A stretch of 64,000 nucleotides of DNA, taken from positions 1 to 64,000 of the forward strand of contig CAWCYG010000006.1 in the NCBI GenBank assembly GCA_963799815.1. Direction: 5' to 3'. The stretch comes from JBDTSW01 sp963799815. GTDB lineage: Bacteria > Actinomycetota > Thermoleophilia > Solirubrobacterales > 70-9. Positions 15,721 through 25,600 of this stretch are shown piece after piece. The translations under genes and the position numbers were made by a program. Below the pieces are notes generated by a model. It searched no databases and was not told the origin of the DNA. It saw nothing but the letters and a program-made list of their open reading frames with translations. The first letter of the stretch is position 1. Each line of letters opens with the position of its first letter.

Positions 15721-17184
15721 CTAGTTACCGCCCGGCGGCACCGGCGGATGGCTCGGCTGGATCCGCTGCGATGGATCCGAGTCAAAGCCGGAATCCGGCG
15801 TCGCCAGGTACGGGAACATGGCCAGGAACCCCTCGTCGTCCCGGTCCACGCCGTCGCCCAAGGCGACCGGGTTGGGCGGATCGGCGAGGATCCCGGCGAC
15901 GACCTGGAGGTCGATGTCGACCACGTCGTCGATGGGACGCCTGCCATTCGGATATCCCGCGGTATCGCCGCTCAAGACGCCGAACCGGTTCGGCGTGCCC
16001 GCCGGCGCGACACCAAGGTTCAACTTGATGGTGTCGACCGGCGTGCCGGCGTTCTGACCCGAGTGCTGGTTCAGGCCGGGTAGCCCCTGCAGAACGGCCT
16101 GGACGATGTCGGTCCGCCCGGACTCGGGCGCGCCCACGCCGAACAGCGCGTTCAGAATCGCCGCCAGCTCCGGATCGGTGACGTACTGGCCGTAGAGCGC
16201 AGCGTCGCGATCGGGAGTGGTGCGGTTGAACTTGTCCTTCATCCCCAGCGGGATGATGACCTCGTTCACCAGCGGGTTGCCGAGCCTCGAGACCTGGACC
16301 CACTTGTTGTCCTTGCCGTTGACCTCGCTTGGGGAGCCCGAGTTGTAGTCCGCGTTTTGGACCTCGAGCCTGCGGCGCTCGGTGGTGGACCAGACGCCCA
16401 CGACAGCGTTCGCGGCATCAGCGCCCGCGACCGATTGACCATTGCGGGTCACGGCGGCCTCGGGGACCTGCATCACGATCGACGAGGTTGCATAGCCGGA
16501 GAAGTCGTCCTTCCCCTTACCCTCGTTGCCCGTGCCCTCACGGACGTTGATCGCGTCGAACGTGGCGCCGAGATCGACGAAGAACGGTTCGTCGCGCTGC
16601 CCGGCGAACACCGTGCCGCCGTCCGGCAGATCCTCGATCGCGCCAGGCACGAAGTCGTTCTCGTAATCGGGGAACGTCTTCGGGCCGATGTTCGGCGGAG
16701 CCACGTCGAGATCCGATGCGACGACGCTCGTGTCCGTGAGCTTGCCGTTCCTGTAGTCCTCACGGACGATGTCGTAGGTCTGCCGGACGTTGAGCTCCTC
16801 GTAGCTGTCCGTGCCCGGGCCGGCATAAAGGAACGACTCGGGGTTGGCGATCGCCGTGTCAAACACGTACCTGTACGCGATGTCGACAACGCCGTCGCCG
16901 GTGTTGTCGAAGTTGATGTAGTACCGCGCGCGATCGTCGAACCTGAAGAAGTTCGGCCCGTTCGCGGGCACCTGACCCGGAATCCAGTTCGATGCCACGG
17001 TGATCGCGTTCGGCGCGTCCGCCGCGGTCCACGCGTACACGTCGGTGTTATCGGCCGCGGGATCCAACATGATGTTGGGCGCCTCGCGGTGACTCGAAGA
17101 GAACCCGATCGGCACTGCGATGGCCGAAGCGGCAACAGCCGCCAGCACCACCCAGGACCTTCGGGAGAGGTTTGGTTTGCGCAT
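15721..17184 (-). CDS. Secreted DUF4331 family protein
   Basis: 487 residues with a twin-Arg-free signal peptide (residues 1-30), followed by the family hallmark SSHREAPNI and DNTDVYAW. The rest is a secreted beta-rich protein with repeated Asp/Asn-Gly turns and conserved RARYYINFDNTGDG and GNPLVNEVIIPL segments. It ends in a Pro-rich tail. The family is uncharacterised biochemically. A strong AGGAGG precedes the ATG. It is the first gene of the operon with the TPR protein and the nickel/cobalt exporter, so metal capture or sensing outside the cell is a reasonable but unproven role. Confidence 0.88.
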   Translation of the reverse strand: MRKPNLSRRSWVVLAAVAASAIAVPIGFSSSHREAPNIMLDPAADNTDVYAWTAADAPNAITVASNWIPGQVPANGPNFFRFDDRARYYINFDNTGDGVVDIAYRYVFDTAIANPESFLYAGPGTDSYEELNVRQTYDIVREDYRNGKLTDTSVVASDLDVAPPNIGPKTFPDYENDFVPGAIEDLPDGGTVFAGQRDEPFFVDLGATFDAINVREGTGNEGKGKDDFSGYATSSIVMQVPEAAVTRNGQSVAGADAANAVVGVWSTTERRRLEVQNADYNSGSPSEVNGKDNKWVQVSRLGNPLVNEVIIPLGMKDKFNRTTPDRDAALYGQYVTDPELAAILNALFGVGAPESGRTDIVQAVLQGLPGLNQHSGQNAGTPVDTIKLNLGVAPAGTPNRFGVLSGDTAGYPNGRRPIDDVVDIDLQVVAGILADPPNPVALGDGVDRDDEGFLAMFPYLATPDSGFDSDPSQRIQPSHPPVPPGGN

Positions 17185-17325
17185 CCCGCCTCCTAGCGAG
17201 TTGGTTCGGCTGGCACGCGCGAATCGACCGGGAAAGGGCGTTCGTCGCCTGCTATGCCCGTTTCACCCGAAGGAACGTGGCCATGAAAGGATCGGATCAC
17301 CGCCGCGCTGCGTAGGAACCCCCTG

Positions 17326-18324
17326 ATGAAGACGACCTCGCTTCTTGCCCTCTGCCTGGCCACGCTTGCCTTCACCGCGTGTGGAGGCGAGGACGATTCG
17401 GAGCCCGCTGCGTCGGCTGCGCTGGCCCCGAAGGTGGCGGGCTCCGCGGAGCTCGGAGGCGCACCGGTCGCCGCTGCCGTTGACTCGGATGGTGTTTGGA
17501 TGGCCGACAACGCCGGCTCCCAAGTCATCCATCTGGACGCATCAAGCCGGAAGCCCGTCGGTGCTCCGATCCCCGTGCGCGGCGGCCCGCTTTCGATCGC
17601 TGCCGGCGATGGCGCGGTCTGGGTCGCGAGCGGCGACGGCACGATCACGCGGATCGGGTCGTCGGGTGAGGACGTGACTCAGGCGCCGGAAACGGTTCTG
17701 CAGCCCGGAGGGATCGCGGTCGCAGAGGGATCCGTTTGGGTGACGAGCTCGCCGGAGGGAAGGCTCTACCGCTTGGACGCGGAATCCGGCGAGGTGACCG
17801 ACACCTACGAGATCGGGGAGTTCCCGGCCGACGTCGCTGTCACGGACGGCTCGGCCTGGGTGGCCAACACGAATGACGGCACTGTGAGCCAGGTGGAAAT
17901 CGAGTCCGGCGAGGTCTCAGACCCAGTCGAGGTCGCGGCCGAGCAGGTCTTAGCCCTCGCCGCCGATGAGGATGGAGTTTGGGTGGCCGGCAGCGATGAC
18001 GAGCGTGTCGAGAGCATCGACATCAGCCGGATCGACCCCTCGAGCGGCGAGGTCGGCGACGACGCAGCCTCGCTAGAAACCGGAATCCCCATCCGCCTCG
18101 CGGTCGGCGAGGGCGGCGTCTGGGCCACCGTCGTTGGGCCGCTGTCCGCCACGGCCTCGAAGAAGCCGGGCTCGGTAGCGCTGATCGACCCCGCGACCGG
18201 TGAGGCCTCGGGCGAGCCGGTCGAGGTGGGCTCTCGCCCAAGCGGCATCGCCACCGGCGAGGGATCCGTTTGGGTTGCGAACGCGGGCGACGGGACCGTC
18301 TCGCAGATCGACCCGGGCGGCTGA
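17326..18324 (+). CDS. Secreted lipoprotein with beta-propeller repeats
   Basis: 332 residues. Signal peptide with lipobox FTAC (Cys19), so it is likely lipid-anchored outside the membrane. From about residue 45 there are seven related repeats of roughly 40 residues, each with a GxVWVA/GSVWVT core and an S/DGxVS strand, as in YncE-like or virginiamycin-lyase-like propellers. No catalytic residues of the lyase were identified, so binding or scaffolding is more likely. It is divergent from the DUF4331 operon across 140 bases that hold both promoters. The HAD gene follows 12 bases later and is probably cotranscribed. Confidence 0.85.
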   Translation: MKTTSLLALCLATLAFTACGGEDDSEPAASAALAPKVAGSAELGGAPVAAAVDSDGVWMADNAGSQVIHLDASSRKPVGAPIPVRGGPLSIAAGDGAVWVASGDGTITRIGSSGEDVTQAPETVLQPGGIAVAEGSVWVTSSPEGRLYRLDAESGEVTDTYEIGEFPADVAVTDGSAWVANTNDGTVSQVEIESGEVSDPVEVAAEQVLALAADEDGVWVAGSDDERVESIDISRIDPSSGEVGDDAASLETGIPIRLAVGEGGVWATVVGPLSATASKKPGSVALIDPATGEASGEPVEVGSRPSGIATGEGSVWVANAGDGTVSQIDPGG

Positions 18325-18336
18325 GCCCGACCGCCC

Positions 18337-18996
18337 ATGGCGATCCGCGCCGTCATCTCCGACTTCGGCGGTGTTCTGACGACGCCGCTCATGCACTCGT
18401 TCGCGGCGTTCCAGGACGAGACCGGGATCAACCTCGGCGCGCTCGGCAGAGCGATGCAGCGGATCGCCGAGGCCGATGGCGCCCATCCTCTGTTCGAGCT
18501 CGAGAAGGGACGGATGACGGAGGCCGACTTTCTCGACCGGGTGCGCGCTGAGCTCGCCCCAGAAATGGGCCGCGAACCGGACATGGTCGGATTTGCGGAG
18601 ATGCATTTCACCGCGCTCGCACCCAACGAGCCGATGATCGCGCTGATGCGCTCCCTGCGCGACCTGGGGCTGGGGATGGCGCTCCTCACCAACAACGTGC
18701 GCGAATGGGAGTCCAGGTGGCGCGCGATGCTTCCCGTGGACGAGATCTTCGAGGTGATCGTCGACTCCGCCTTCGTCGGGATGCGAAAGCCGGAGCCGGA
18801 GATCTACGAGCTCGCGCTTGAACGCATGCGCGAGACGATGGGGCTCCCCGACCTTCGCTTCGAGGATTGCGTATTTGTCGATGACGTCGAGGTCAACATC
18901 GCAGCGGCGCGCGAGCTCGGCCTGCACCCGATCCACTTCGTCTCGAACGAACAGGCCATCCCGGAGATCGAAGCGGCGGTCGGCGCTGAGCGCTGA
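18337..18996 (+). CDS. HAD-superfamily hydrolase
   Basis: 219 residues. HAD motif I is DFGGVLT (nucleophile Asp9; the usual second Asp is Gly), motif II LLTNN, motif III the Lys in GMRKPEPEIYELAL, and motif IV FVDDVEVNIAAAR. The Gly at the second Asp position and the helical cap (residues 15-95) fit the subgroup that includes dehalogenases and the N-terminal domain of epoxide hydrolase, in which phosphatase activity is not certain. Substrate unknown. It follows the propeller lipoprotein closely. Confidence 0.87.
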   Translation: MAIRAVISDFGGVLTTPLMHSFAAFQDETGINLGALGRAMQRIAEADGAHPLFELEKGRMTEADFLDRVRAELAPEMGREPDMVGFAEMHFTALAPNEPMIALMRSLRDLGLGMALLTNNVREWESRWRAMLPVDEIFEVIVDSAFVGMRKPEPEIYELALERMRETMGLPDLRFEDCVFVDDVEVNIAAARELGLHPIHFVSNEQAIPEIEAAVGAER

Positions 18997-19001
18997 GCTA
19001 G

Positions 19002-19457
19002 TTAGTTATCGGAGCCGGCGCGGTCCCAGACATAGAGCTCGACGGCCTCAACGGCCAGCTCCATCAGGCGGGGGGGCGAGAGCCACTCGAGCACGGTGTC
19101 GAGGGCTCGCTCCTCGGTGACGCCGCGGTCGACCGCCTCCTCGCCGCGGAAGCCCGCCGCGAGCTTCAGTGCCTCGCGGCGGTGCTCGCCCAGTGAGCCG
19201 AAGGCGCCCATCAGGAACTCGCGGTTGGGGAGGGGGTGGCCGACGTCGAGTGAGGCGTGCCAGGCGGCGAGCATCGAGATGTCGTGCTCATCGAGCTCGG
19301 AGATCGCCCGGGCGTAGTGAGAGTCGAGCTCGTCATCGGGGATCTCGTCGACCCAGGCGCGAACGGCCTCTCCGAGGAGCTGCCGGCGAGCCTCGCGGCC
19401 CACAGAGTCGGCAATGGCGCGGATCGCATCCGCAGGGTCGATGAAACAGAGGGCCAT
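19002..19457 (-). CDS. Hypothetical helical protein
   Basis: 151 residues, mostly acidic amphipathic helices (ADAIRAIADSVGREARRQLLGEAVRAWVDEI, DELDSHYARAISELDEHDISMLAAWHA). No membrane segment and no recognised motif. The frame is open far upstream inside addB, but the protein-like part starts at ATG 19457 and the longer version is an antisense artefact. It is divergent from addB with about 108 bases between them, and convergent with the HAD gene, whose stop is only six bases away. Confidence 0.6.
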   Translation of the reverse strand: MALCFIDPADAIRAIADSVGREARRQLLGEAVRAWVDEIPDDELDSHYARAISELDEHDISMLAAWHASLDVGHPLPNREFLMGAFGSLGEHRREALKLAAGFRGEEAVDRGVTEERALDTVLEWLSPPRLMELAVEAVELYVWDRAGSDN

Positions 19458-19565
19458 CGCCGCTGAAGATAGACCTGCCGTGGGACGTAATTTCGGCCCG
19501 GACGCCTGCGCAAACTGCGACGTTCGGGTCAGAGATGCGCCTGGGACGCGACCTATGCTGAGAGC

Positions 19566-22500
19566 ATGGGCCTCTCGCTGATCGTCGGACCACCGAACTC
19601 GGGGCGTGCGGGAGAGATTCGTCGTCGGCTGCTGGGGAATCTCGACCGCGACCCCGTGCTCGTCGTGCCCACGGCCGACGATGCCACCCGCTTCGAAGCG
19701 GACCTTTGCGGAGGGGCCGAGGGGCGCTCGGTCCTCGGGGCTTCGATCCTTACTTTTCGGCGCCTGTTCGAGCAGCTGGCCGCCGCTGCCGGCATCGACT
19801 CCTCCTCCCCTCTCTCTGCCCCCCAACGCCTGGCGCTGGCCCGCGCGGCCGCACGCTCCACGCCACTTCGGGTACTCGCGCGATCGGCGCGTCGTCCGGG
19901 ATTCGGCGCTGCCCTCGAGCTCCTCATCACCGAGCTTCAGGCTGCCCTGGTCGAGCCGGACGGGCTCAGGGCTGCCGCGGAGGATCTGGAGGCGAGCGAG
20001 CTTGAGCTCGAGCTCGCCGCGCTCTACCACGGCTACCTGGACCTCCGCGACGGCGCCGGGCGCCCCGACGACGGTCAGATCGCGAGCGCGCTGCTCGCAG
20101 AGCTGCGCTCCGGCCTGCCGCAGGGCTGGGAGGGCCGGCCGGTCTTCGTCTATGGCTTTGATGATCTGACCGAGGCGCAAAAGGAGCTGATCGATCGGCT
20201 TGCCGGCTCCTGCGAGGTGACCATCGCGGTCAACTTCGAGGATCGCCGGGCGCTCCAGGCCCGCGCGGGCCTGCTCGCCGATCTCGTCGAGGATCTCGGC
20301 GCTACTCGCGGACCGGATCTTCCGCATGAATCTGACTACACGAACAGCGCGCTGCTTCGCCATCTGGACCGTCATCTGTTCGAGCCCGGGGTCCCTGCCA
20401 AGTCTCGGGATCCGGGGTTGCGCCTGTTCGAATGCGCGGGCGAGCTCGGTGAGGCCGAGGCGATCGGCGCCGAGATCGCACGCCTCCTGGCCGCGGGAAC
20501 GGGCCCCGGCGACATCGCGGTCGTCCTGCGCCACCCCGCCGCCGGCGGCCCACTGCTGGGCAGGGTGCTGGAGCGCCTTGGCGTGCCCGTGGCCGTCGAG
20601 GCTGACGTGCCGCTGGCCCAGACGGGGACGGGGCGCGCGGTGGCGAGCCTCTGTCGCGCGGCGCTTGCCGAGGGAACCGCGGAGGACCTCCTTTCGTACC
20701 TGAGAGCGGACCCATCCGTGCCGGCCAACGCGACCGACTGGGTTGAGCGCAGGATTCGCCGTGGTCAGGCCCGCAGCGCCTCCGAGGCGGTCGCGACGTG
20801 GAGCAGCCCGCCGCGCCACTGGCAACTCCTACGTGCCGAGGGTGATGCGGGCGAACGGCTGCGGGCCCTTGGCCGCATCGCCGTGGCGATCGCCGAGTCG
20901 CCCCACCAAGGCCTAGCCCCCGTCGGCGGTCACACCGAGCCCCAGACCAGGACGCCCTTCGAGGCGCTCGAGCTGCGGGCAGCGCGCGTGGTGGCCGAGC
21001 TCTCCGCCGAGCTCGCGGAGGTCGGAGACCTGCCGGGATGTGAGCAGCCGGACCTGCTCGAGGCCGCGGAGGCGATCGAGGCAGCCTCCGTTCCGCTCTG
21101 GGCAGGTAGCACCGAGGGCAGGGTGCGTGTGCTCAGCCCCTACCGGATCAGGGCGGGGCGAGCCCGGTATCTCTTCTGCGCCTCCCTGCAGGAGGGCGAG
21201 TTTCCACGGTCGGCGGCGATCAGCCCCCTGCTCTCGGAGGAGCGGCGGAAGGCCCTGGGCTTAAAGGCGCTGCGCCGGCGCCCCCAGGCCGACGAGGAGC
21301 GTTACCTGTTTCACACCTGCATCTCGCGTCCGACCGATCGGCTTTACCTGAGTTGGCGCTCCTCGGCAGAGGATGGGTCTCCCCTCTCCCGCTCCCCATT
21401 CGTGGACGATGTGCTCGACCTCGTTGCTCCCGACGGTGCGACCGGCGACGATCCGCTGGTCGCCACCCGGGGGCTCGAGGACACCACCTTCAGCCCGGAC
21501 ACGGCCCCGACCCCTCGCGAGCTGGCGCGCTCCCTGGCCGTACGGGGTGGCGACGATCATGCCGCCACCCTCGACGCACTCGGAGTCAAGGGGGTTGACC
21601 GCGACCTCATCCTGGGCCTGCTCGAGAGGGTTCCGGACCCAAGCCACCGTCCGGGACCCCTGCGCAACCCGGCGGTATTGGCCGATCTCGGCGAGCGCAG
21701 GCTGCTGTCCGCGAAGTCGCTGGAGGGCTGGCTCGAGTGCTCTTACCGCTGGTTCGTAAACCACGAGCTCGATCCCCAGCGGCTCGAGCCTGAGGCCGAT
21801 CCGCTTTGGCTTGGTGGCTTGGTCCACGACGCCCTCGAGCGCCTCTACCGCGAGGCGCCCGGCTCGGACTCGATTCCGCGTCCCGCCGACGTCGAGCGGT
21901 GGCGGAAGCGACTCTCGGAGCTGCTCGCCGAGGGCGCTCGCGATGAGGACGGAAACCCGCCGCGGGGCGACCGGGCTCTGGCCCTCGCCCGCGCGCGGGC
22001 CCAGGCCGAGCGGTTCTTGGAGGACGAGGCCGCGTCCGAGACCACGCTGAGGCCTGACCGTGAGCTGCTGGAGGCCGAGTTCGGCTTCGAGGGCGAGAAC
22101 GACCCAGGGCCGCTCGAGCTGGGCCCCGTCGCCCTGCGCGGGCGGATAGATCGGATCGACAGGGCGCCCGACGGAAGCGGAGCGGTCGTCCGCGACTACA
22201 AGACCGGCAAGAGCGTGACCGGGGCGAAGGCTTGGAGAGACGACGGCAAGCTGCAGCTGCAGCTGTACATGCGCGTCGCCCGCGAGAAGCTCGGCCTCGA
22301 CGTGATCGGCGGGCTCTATCAGCCGCTCGGCGCCCGCGGAGACAGGCGCAGGCCGCGCGGGATCGTGAGCAAGGACGACGAGCGCCTGGATGGGCTCGAC
22401 CTCGTGGGGACGGATCGCTTCGAGCCCGAGGACCTCGATGCCGAGCTCGACCGCGCGGTGGCCGCGGCGATCGACAAGGCCGGGGCGATGCGCGGCGGAC

Positions 22501-22625
22501 GGATCGCCCGCGATCCGATCGGCGGAACCTGCCCGGCCTATTGCCGATATCACCCGATCTGCAGGATCGAGCGTGCCCTCGGGACAGCGGGCGAGGACGC
22601 CAACGGGAGCGATAGCCGTGATTGA
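19566..22625 (+). CDS. addB: AddB-like subunit of helicase-nuclease
   Basis: 1019 residues. The N-terminus has a P-loop-like GPPNSGRAGE in which the usual Lys is Arg, and helicase motifs are weak, as expected for the non-translocating AddB subunit. The C-terminal RecB-type nuclease (from about 720) contains LRGRIDRID (about 857), the catalytic VVRDYKTGKS (about 874-883) and QLQLYM. A four-Cys set suitable for a 4Fe-4S cluster is present: ECSYRW (about 724) plus CPAYCRYHPIC (about 989-999). By family knowledge AddAB resects double-strand breaks for RecA-dependent repair. The addA start lies inside its last codons. Confidence 0.87.
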   Translation: MGLSLIVGPPNSGRAGEIRRRLLGNLDRDPVLVVPTADDATRFEADLCGGAEGRSVLGASILTFRRLFEQLAAAAGIDSSSPLSAPQRLALARAAARSTPLRVLARSARRPGFGAALELLITELQAALVEPDGLRAAAEDLEASELELELAALYHGYLDLRDGAGRPDDGQIASALLAELRSGLPQGWEGRPVFVYGFDDLTEAQKELIDRLAGSCEVTIAVNFEDRRALQARAGLLADLVEDLGATRGPDLPHESDYTNSALLRHLDRHLFEPGVPAKSRDPGLRLFECAGELGEAEAIGAEIARLLAAGTGPGDIAVVLRHPAAGGPLLGRVLERLGVPVAVEADVPLAQTGTGRAVASLCRAALAEGTAEDLLSYLRADPSVPANATDWVERRIRRGQARSASEAVATWSSPPRHWQLLRAEGDAGERLRALGRIAVAIAESPHQGLAPVGGHTEPQTRTPFEALELRAARVVAELSAELAEVGDLPGCEQPDLLEAAEAIEAASVPLWAGSTEGRVRVLSPYRIRAGRARYLFCASLQEGEFPRSAAISPLLSEERRKALGLKALRRRPQADEERYLFHTCISRPTDRLYLSWRSSAEDGSPLSRSPFVDDVLDLVAPDGATGDDPLVATRGLEDTTFSPDTAPTPRELARSLAVRGGDDHAATLDALGVKGVDRDLILGLLERVPDPSHRPGPLRNPAVLADLGERRLLSAKSLEGWLECSYRWFVNHELDPQRLEPEADPLWLGGLVHDALERLYREAPGSDSIPRPADVERWRKRLSELLAEGARDEDGNPPRGDRALALARARAQAERFLEDEAASETTLRPDRELLEAEFGFEGENDPGPLELGPVALRGRIDRIDRAPDGSGAVVRDYKTGKSVTGAKAWRDDGKLQLQLYMRVAREKLGLDVIGGLYQPLGARGDRRRPRGIVSKDDERLDGLDLVGTDRFEPEDLDAELDRAVAAAIDKAGAMRGGRIARDPIGGTCPAYCRYHPICRIERALGTAGEDANGSDSRD

Positions 22626-25600
22626 CCCGGGCCCCGCCCAGGCCACACTGCCCCTGTTCGAGGACGGGTCAGGGGGGACGGCGGCGCCCGGCTCAGAGAG
22701 CCGGCTCACGGCGGAGCAGCAGCGGGCCGTCGCGGCTCGCGACCGCGATGTCCTCCTCCAGGCCGGGGCCGGCACCGGAAAGACGCGGGTGCTGGTCGAG
22801 CGCTACTGCGACGCGATCACCGAGGACGGGCTTGCGAGCGACGTCATCCTCGCGTTCACCTTCACGGAGCGCTCGGCAGCGGAACTTCGCAACCGCATTC
22901 GGGCGGAGCTGACCGAGCGCGCGAGCTCCCTGCGCGAAGCGGGGGACGCCGAAGGCGCCGCGACGCTCTTCGACACCGCCCGTGCCAGCGAGTCCGCCTG
23001 GGTGACCACCATCCACGGGTTCTGCCGGCGCCTTTTGGCATCCCACCCCGCCGCCGCCGGGCTTGATCCCCGGTTCAGGGTGCTCGATGAGTCGGAGGCG
23101 ACTCGCCTCAGGGAGGCCTGCTGGCGCGACGCGATCACCGCTGTGGTCGAGCGCGATCCCGATGGCCATGGCCATGCGGTCGCCGCCTATGGCGCCTGGC
23201 GAGTCGGGCAGATCACGATCGGCGCATACGAGCGGTTGCGCAGTCAGGGGATGATCGAGCCGCGCCTTCCGGAGGTGAGCGAGCCCGTTCGCTCGCGCAA
23301 GCGCGATGAGCCTGAACCAGAGCCGCTCTCAGATGCCGAGCTCGAAGCCGCACGGACGGCGCGGCGCACCCTCGAGGCGGTGCTCGAGGCGTATGGCTCT
23401 CGCTACGAGGAGGCGAAGGCGGCCCGTTCCGGACTCGACTTCGCGGATCTGGAGCTGCGGGCGGTGGCCCTGCTTCGGGAGTCCGAGCACGTTGGGGCGG
23501 GCTGGCGCGGGCGCTTCGCGCACATCATGGTCGATGAGTTCCAGGACACGAGCAGAGTGCAGCTGGAGCTCGTTGAGCTCCTGCGCGGCCCGGAGACATG
23601 CGTCTTCGAGGTCGGGGACGAGTTCCAATCGATCTATCGCTTCCGCAACGCGGACCTCGAGGTCTTCCGGGCGGAGCGACGCGCCGTCGAGGAGGATCCG
23701 ACGCGCGAGCTACTGCCGCTGACCGGCAACTTCCGCTCGCTCCCACCCGTTCTCGGCGCCGTGAACGCCCTCGGCGACTCGCTCTTTCAGTCATTCGTCC
23801 CGCTCAGCGCAGGGCGCCGCGGCGAGACCGTTCCAGGTGTCGACCTGCTCCTGACCCCCTCCCGCAGGGCGGCAGAGGACCCCGAGAGCTGGTGGGCCCA
23901 CGCCGCAGCACTCGAGATGCCGCCGTCAGAGCGGAGCCCGGCGATTGTGGCCGAGGCACGCTTTCTGGCGCAGCACCTTCGAAGGCTCGTAGATGCCGGC
24001 GAGGCCCGGCGCGGCGACATCGTCGTCCTGCTGCGCGCCTTCACTCACGTCGACGCTTTCGAGGAGGCGCTCGCCCGGGCCGGCCTGGATCCCTACGTCC
24101 TGGGCGGGCGCGGCTATTGGTCCTCGCAGCAAGTGGAGGACATCCTCCGCATCCTCGGGACCGTCTCGAACCCGCTGGACGACGAGGCGCTCTTCGGGAC
24201 GCTCTCCTCGCCGGCCTGCGGCGTCAGCCCCGACGCGCTCTGGTTGCTGCGCCGGGCCACCGACGCCAAGAGCCACGTCTGGCCCCTGGTCGAGTGGCGA
24301 TACGGTGGCAACGAGCGCGAGCCCGATCGGCTCGCAGAGGGCTGGGAGGACTGGCTCGACGCCATCGAAACGCTCGACGCCGATCGGATTGAGCGCTTCT
24401 GCGAGACGCTCAACCATCTTCGGGCCGAGGCGCCGCTGCGCCCGCTGGACTCGCTCGTCGAGCGGGCCATGGACGCGTTTGGATACGACCTCGCCCTCCT
24501 CGCTCGTCCCGGCGGAGCGGGCCGGATGGCCAACGCCCGGAAGCTGATGCGGCTCGCTCGCTCGTTCGAGCAAAACGAGGGCCGCAACCTCGCAGGATTC
24601 CTCGCGGCCGCCGAGGAGAGCACGAGGCGAGATGAGCGGGAGGGCATGGCCCCCGTCCAAGCGGAGGGCTACGACGGTGTGCGGATCATGACCGTGCACG
24701 CCGCCAAGGGCCTCGAGTTCCCGGTCGTCGCCATGGCGGAGATGGGGCGCGCACTGAACGCCGGGCATCGCTGGGAGGACCTGTTCATCGGCCGCCCCGA
24801 GCCTGGAGTCGAACCCCGGTTCGGCATGCGGCTCGCGTTCCCCGCTACCGAGCCGATCGGGCTCTGGGAGCTCCACGAGCTTGGGGACGAGGAGAGCCTC
24901 GAGGCATCCGAGGAGGGCGCGAGGCTCGTACACGTCGCTGCCACCCGCGCGGAGGATCGCCTGATCGTCTCAGGCGCCTACCGCGATGCCCACCTGGAGC
25001 CATGCGAGGAGCACGGCGCTACCGACACCCCGCTGCGGCGCTTTTTGCCGGTGCTGTGCAAGGCCGGCTGGGATGGAGGTGACGGCCGCGTCGAGCTTCC
25101 CCCGCCCCCAGCCGCCGCCGGCACGGCCCCCCTGTCCCGGCCGACGATGCTGACCATCGACATCAACCGTGCGAGCGCCGAGCAGGCGGCCACGCTCTCG
25201 AGGCCACGGCACCATCTGGTCGCTGCGCCGGAGCTGCCGACCTCGCGACCGCCGCTTCGCGATCACGGCCACACGCCCGTCCCTCTCGGGCATCTGTCGT
25301 ACTCGGCGCTTGCGGGGTACGAGCGTTGCGGCTATCGCTTCTACGCCGAGCGCGTCCTGCGCCTGGCGGCGCCAGCCACCCGGCCGGCCTCCGAGGATGG
25401 CGATGCACCGCCCGAAGACCCATCCGACGACGCCCCAAGCGAGCTCGTGGAGCCGCCGCCAGATCCGGCCGACGCCGACGGCGTCGCGGGCGCTCCCGGC
25501 TCCGGCCTCGAGCGCGGACTCGCGCTCGGCAACGCGGTCCACGCCGCGCTGGAGCGCAGCGCGCTCACGGGCTGGTCGCGCCCGCAGGACACCGATCTCG

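Noticed and set aside
14607..16028. Plus-strand ORF (473 aa) across TPR and DUF4331 genes
   Set aside because: Covers two real genes on the other strand and lacks any domain.
19002..20825. 607-aa minus-strand ORF
   Set aside because: Only the last 151 residues are protein-like; the rest is antisense to addB.
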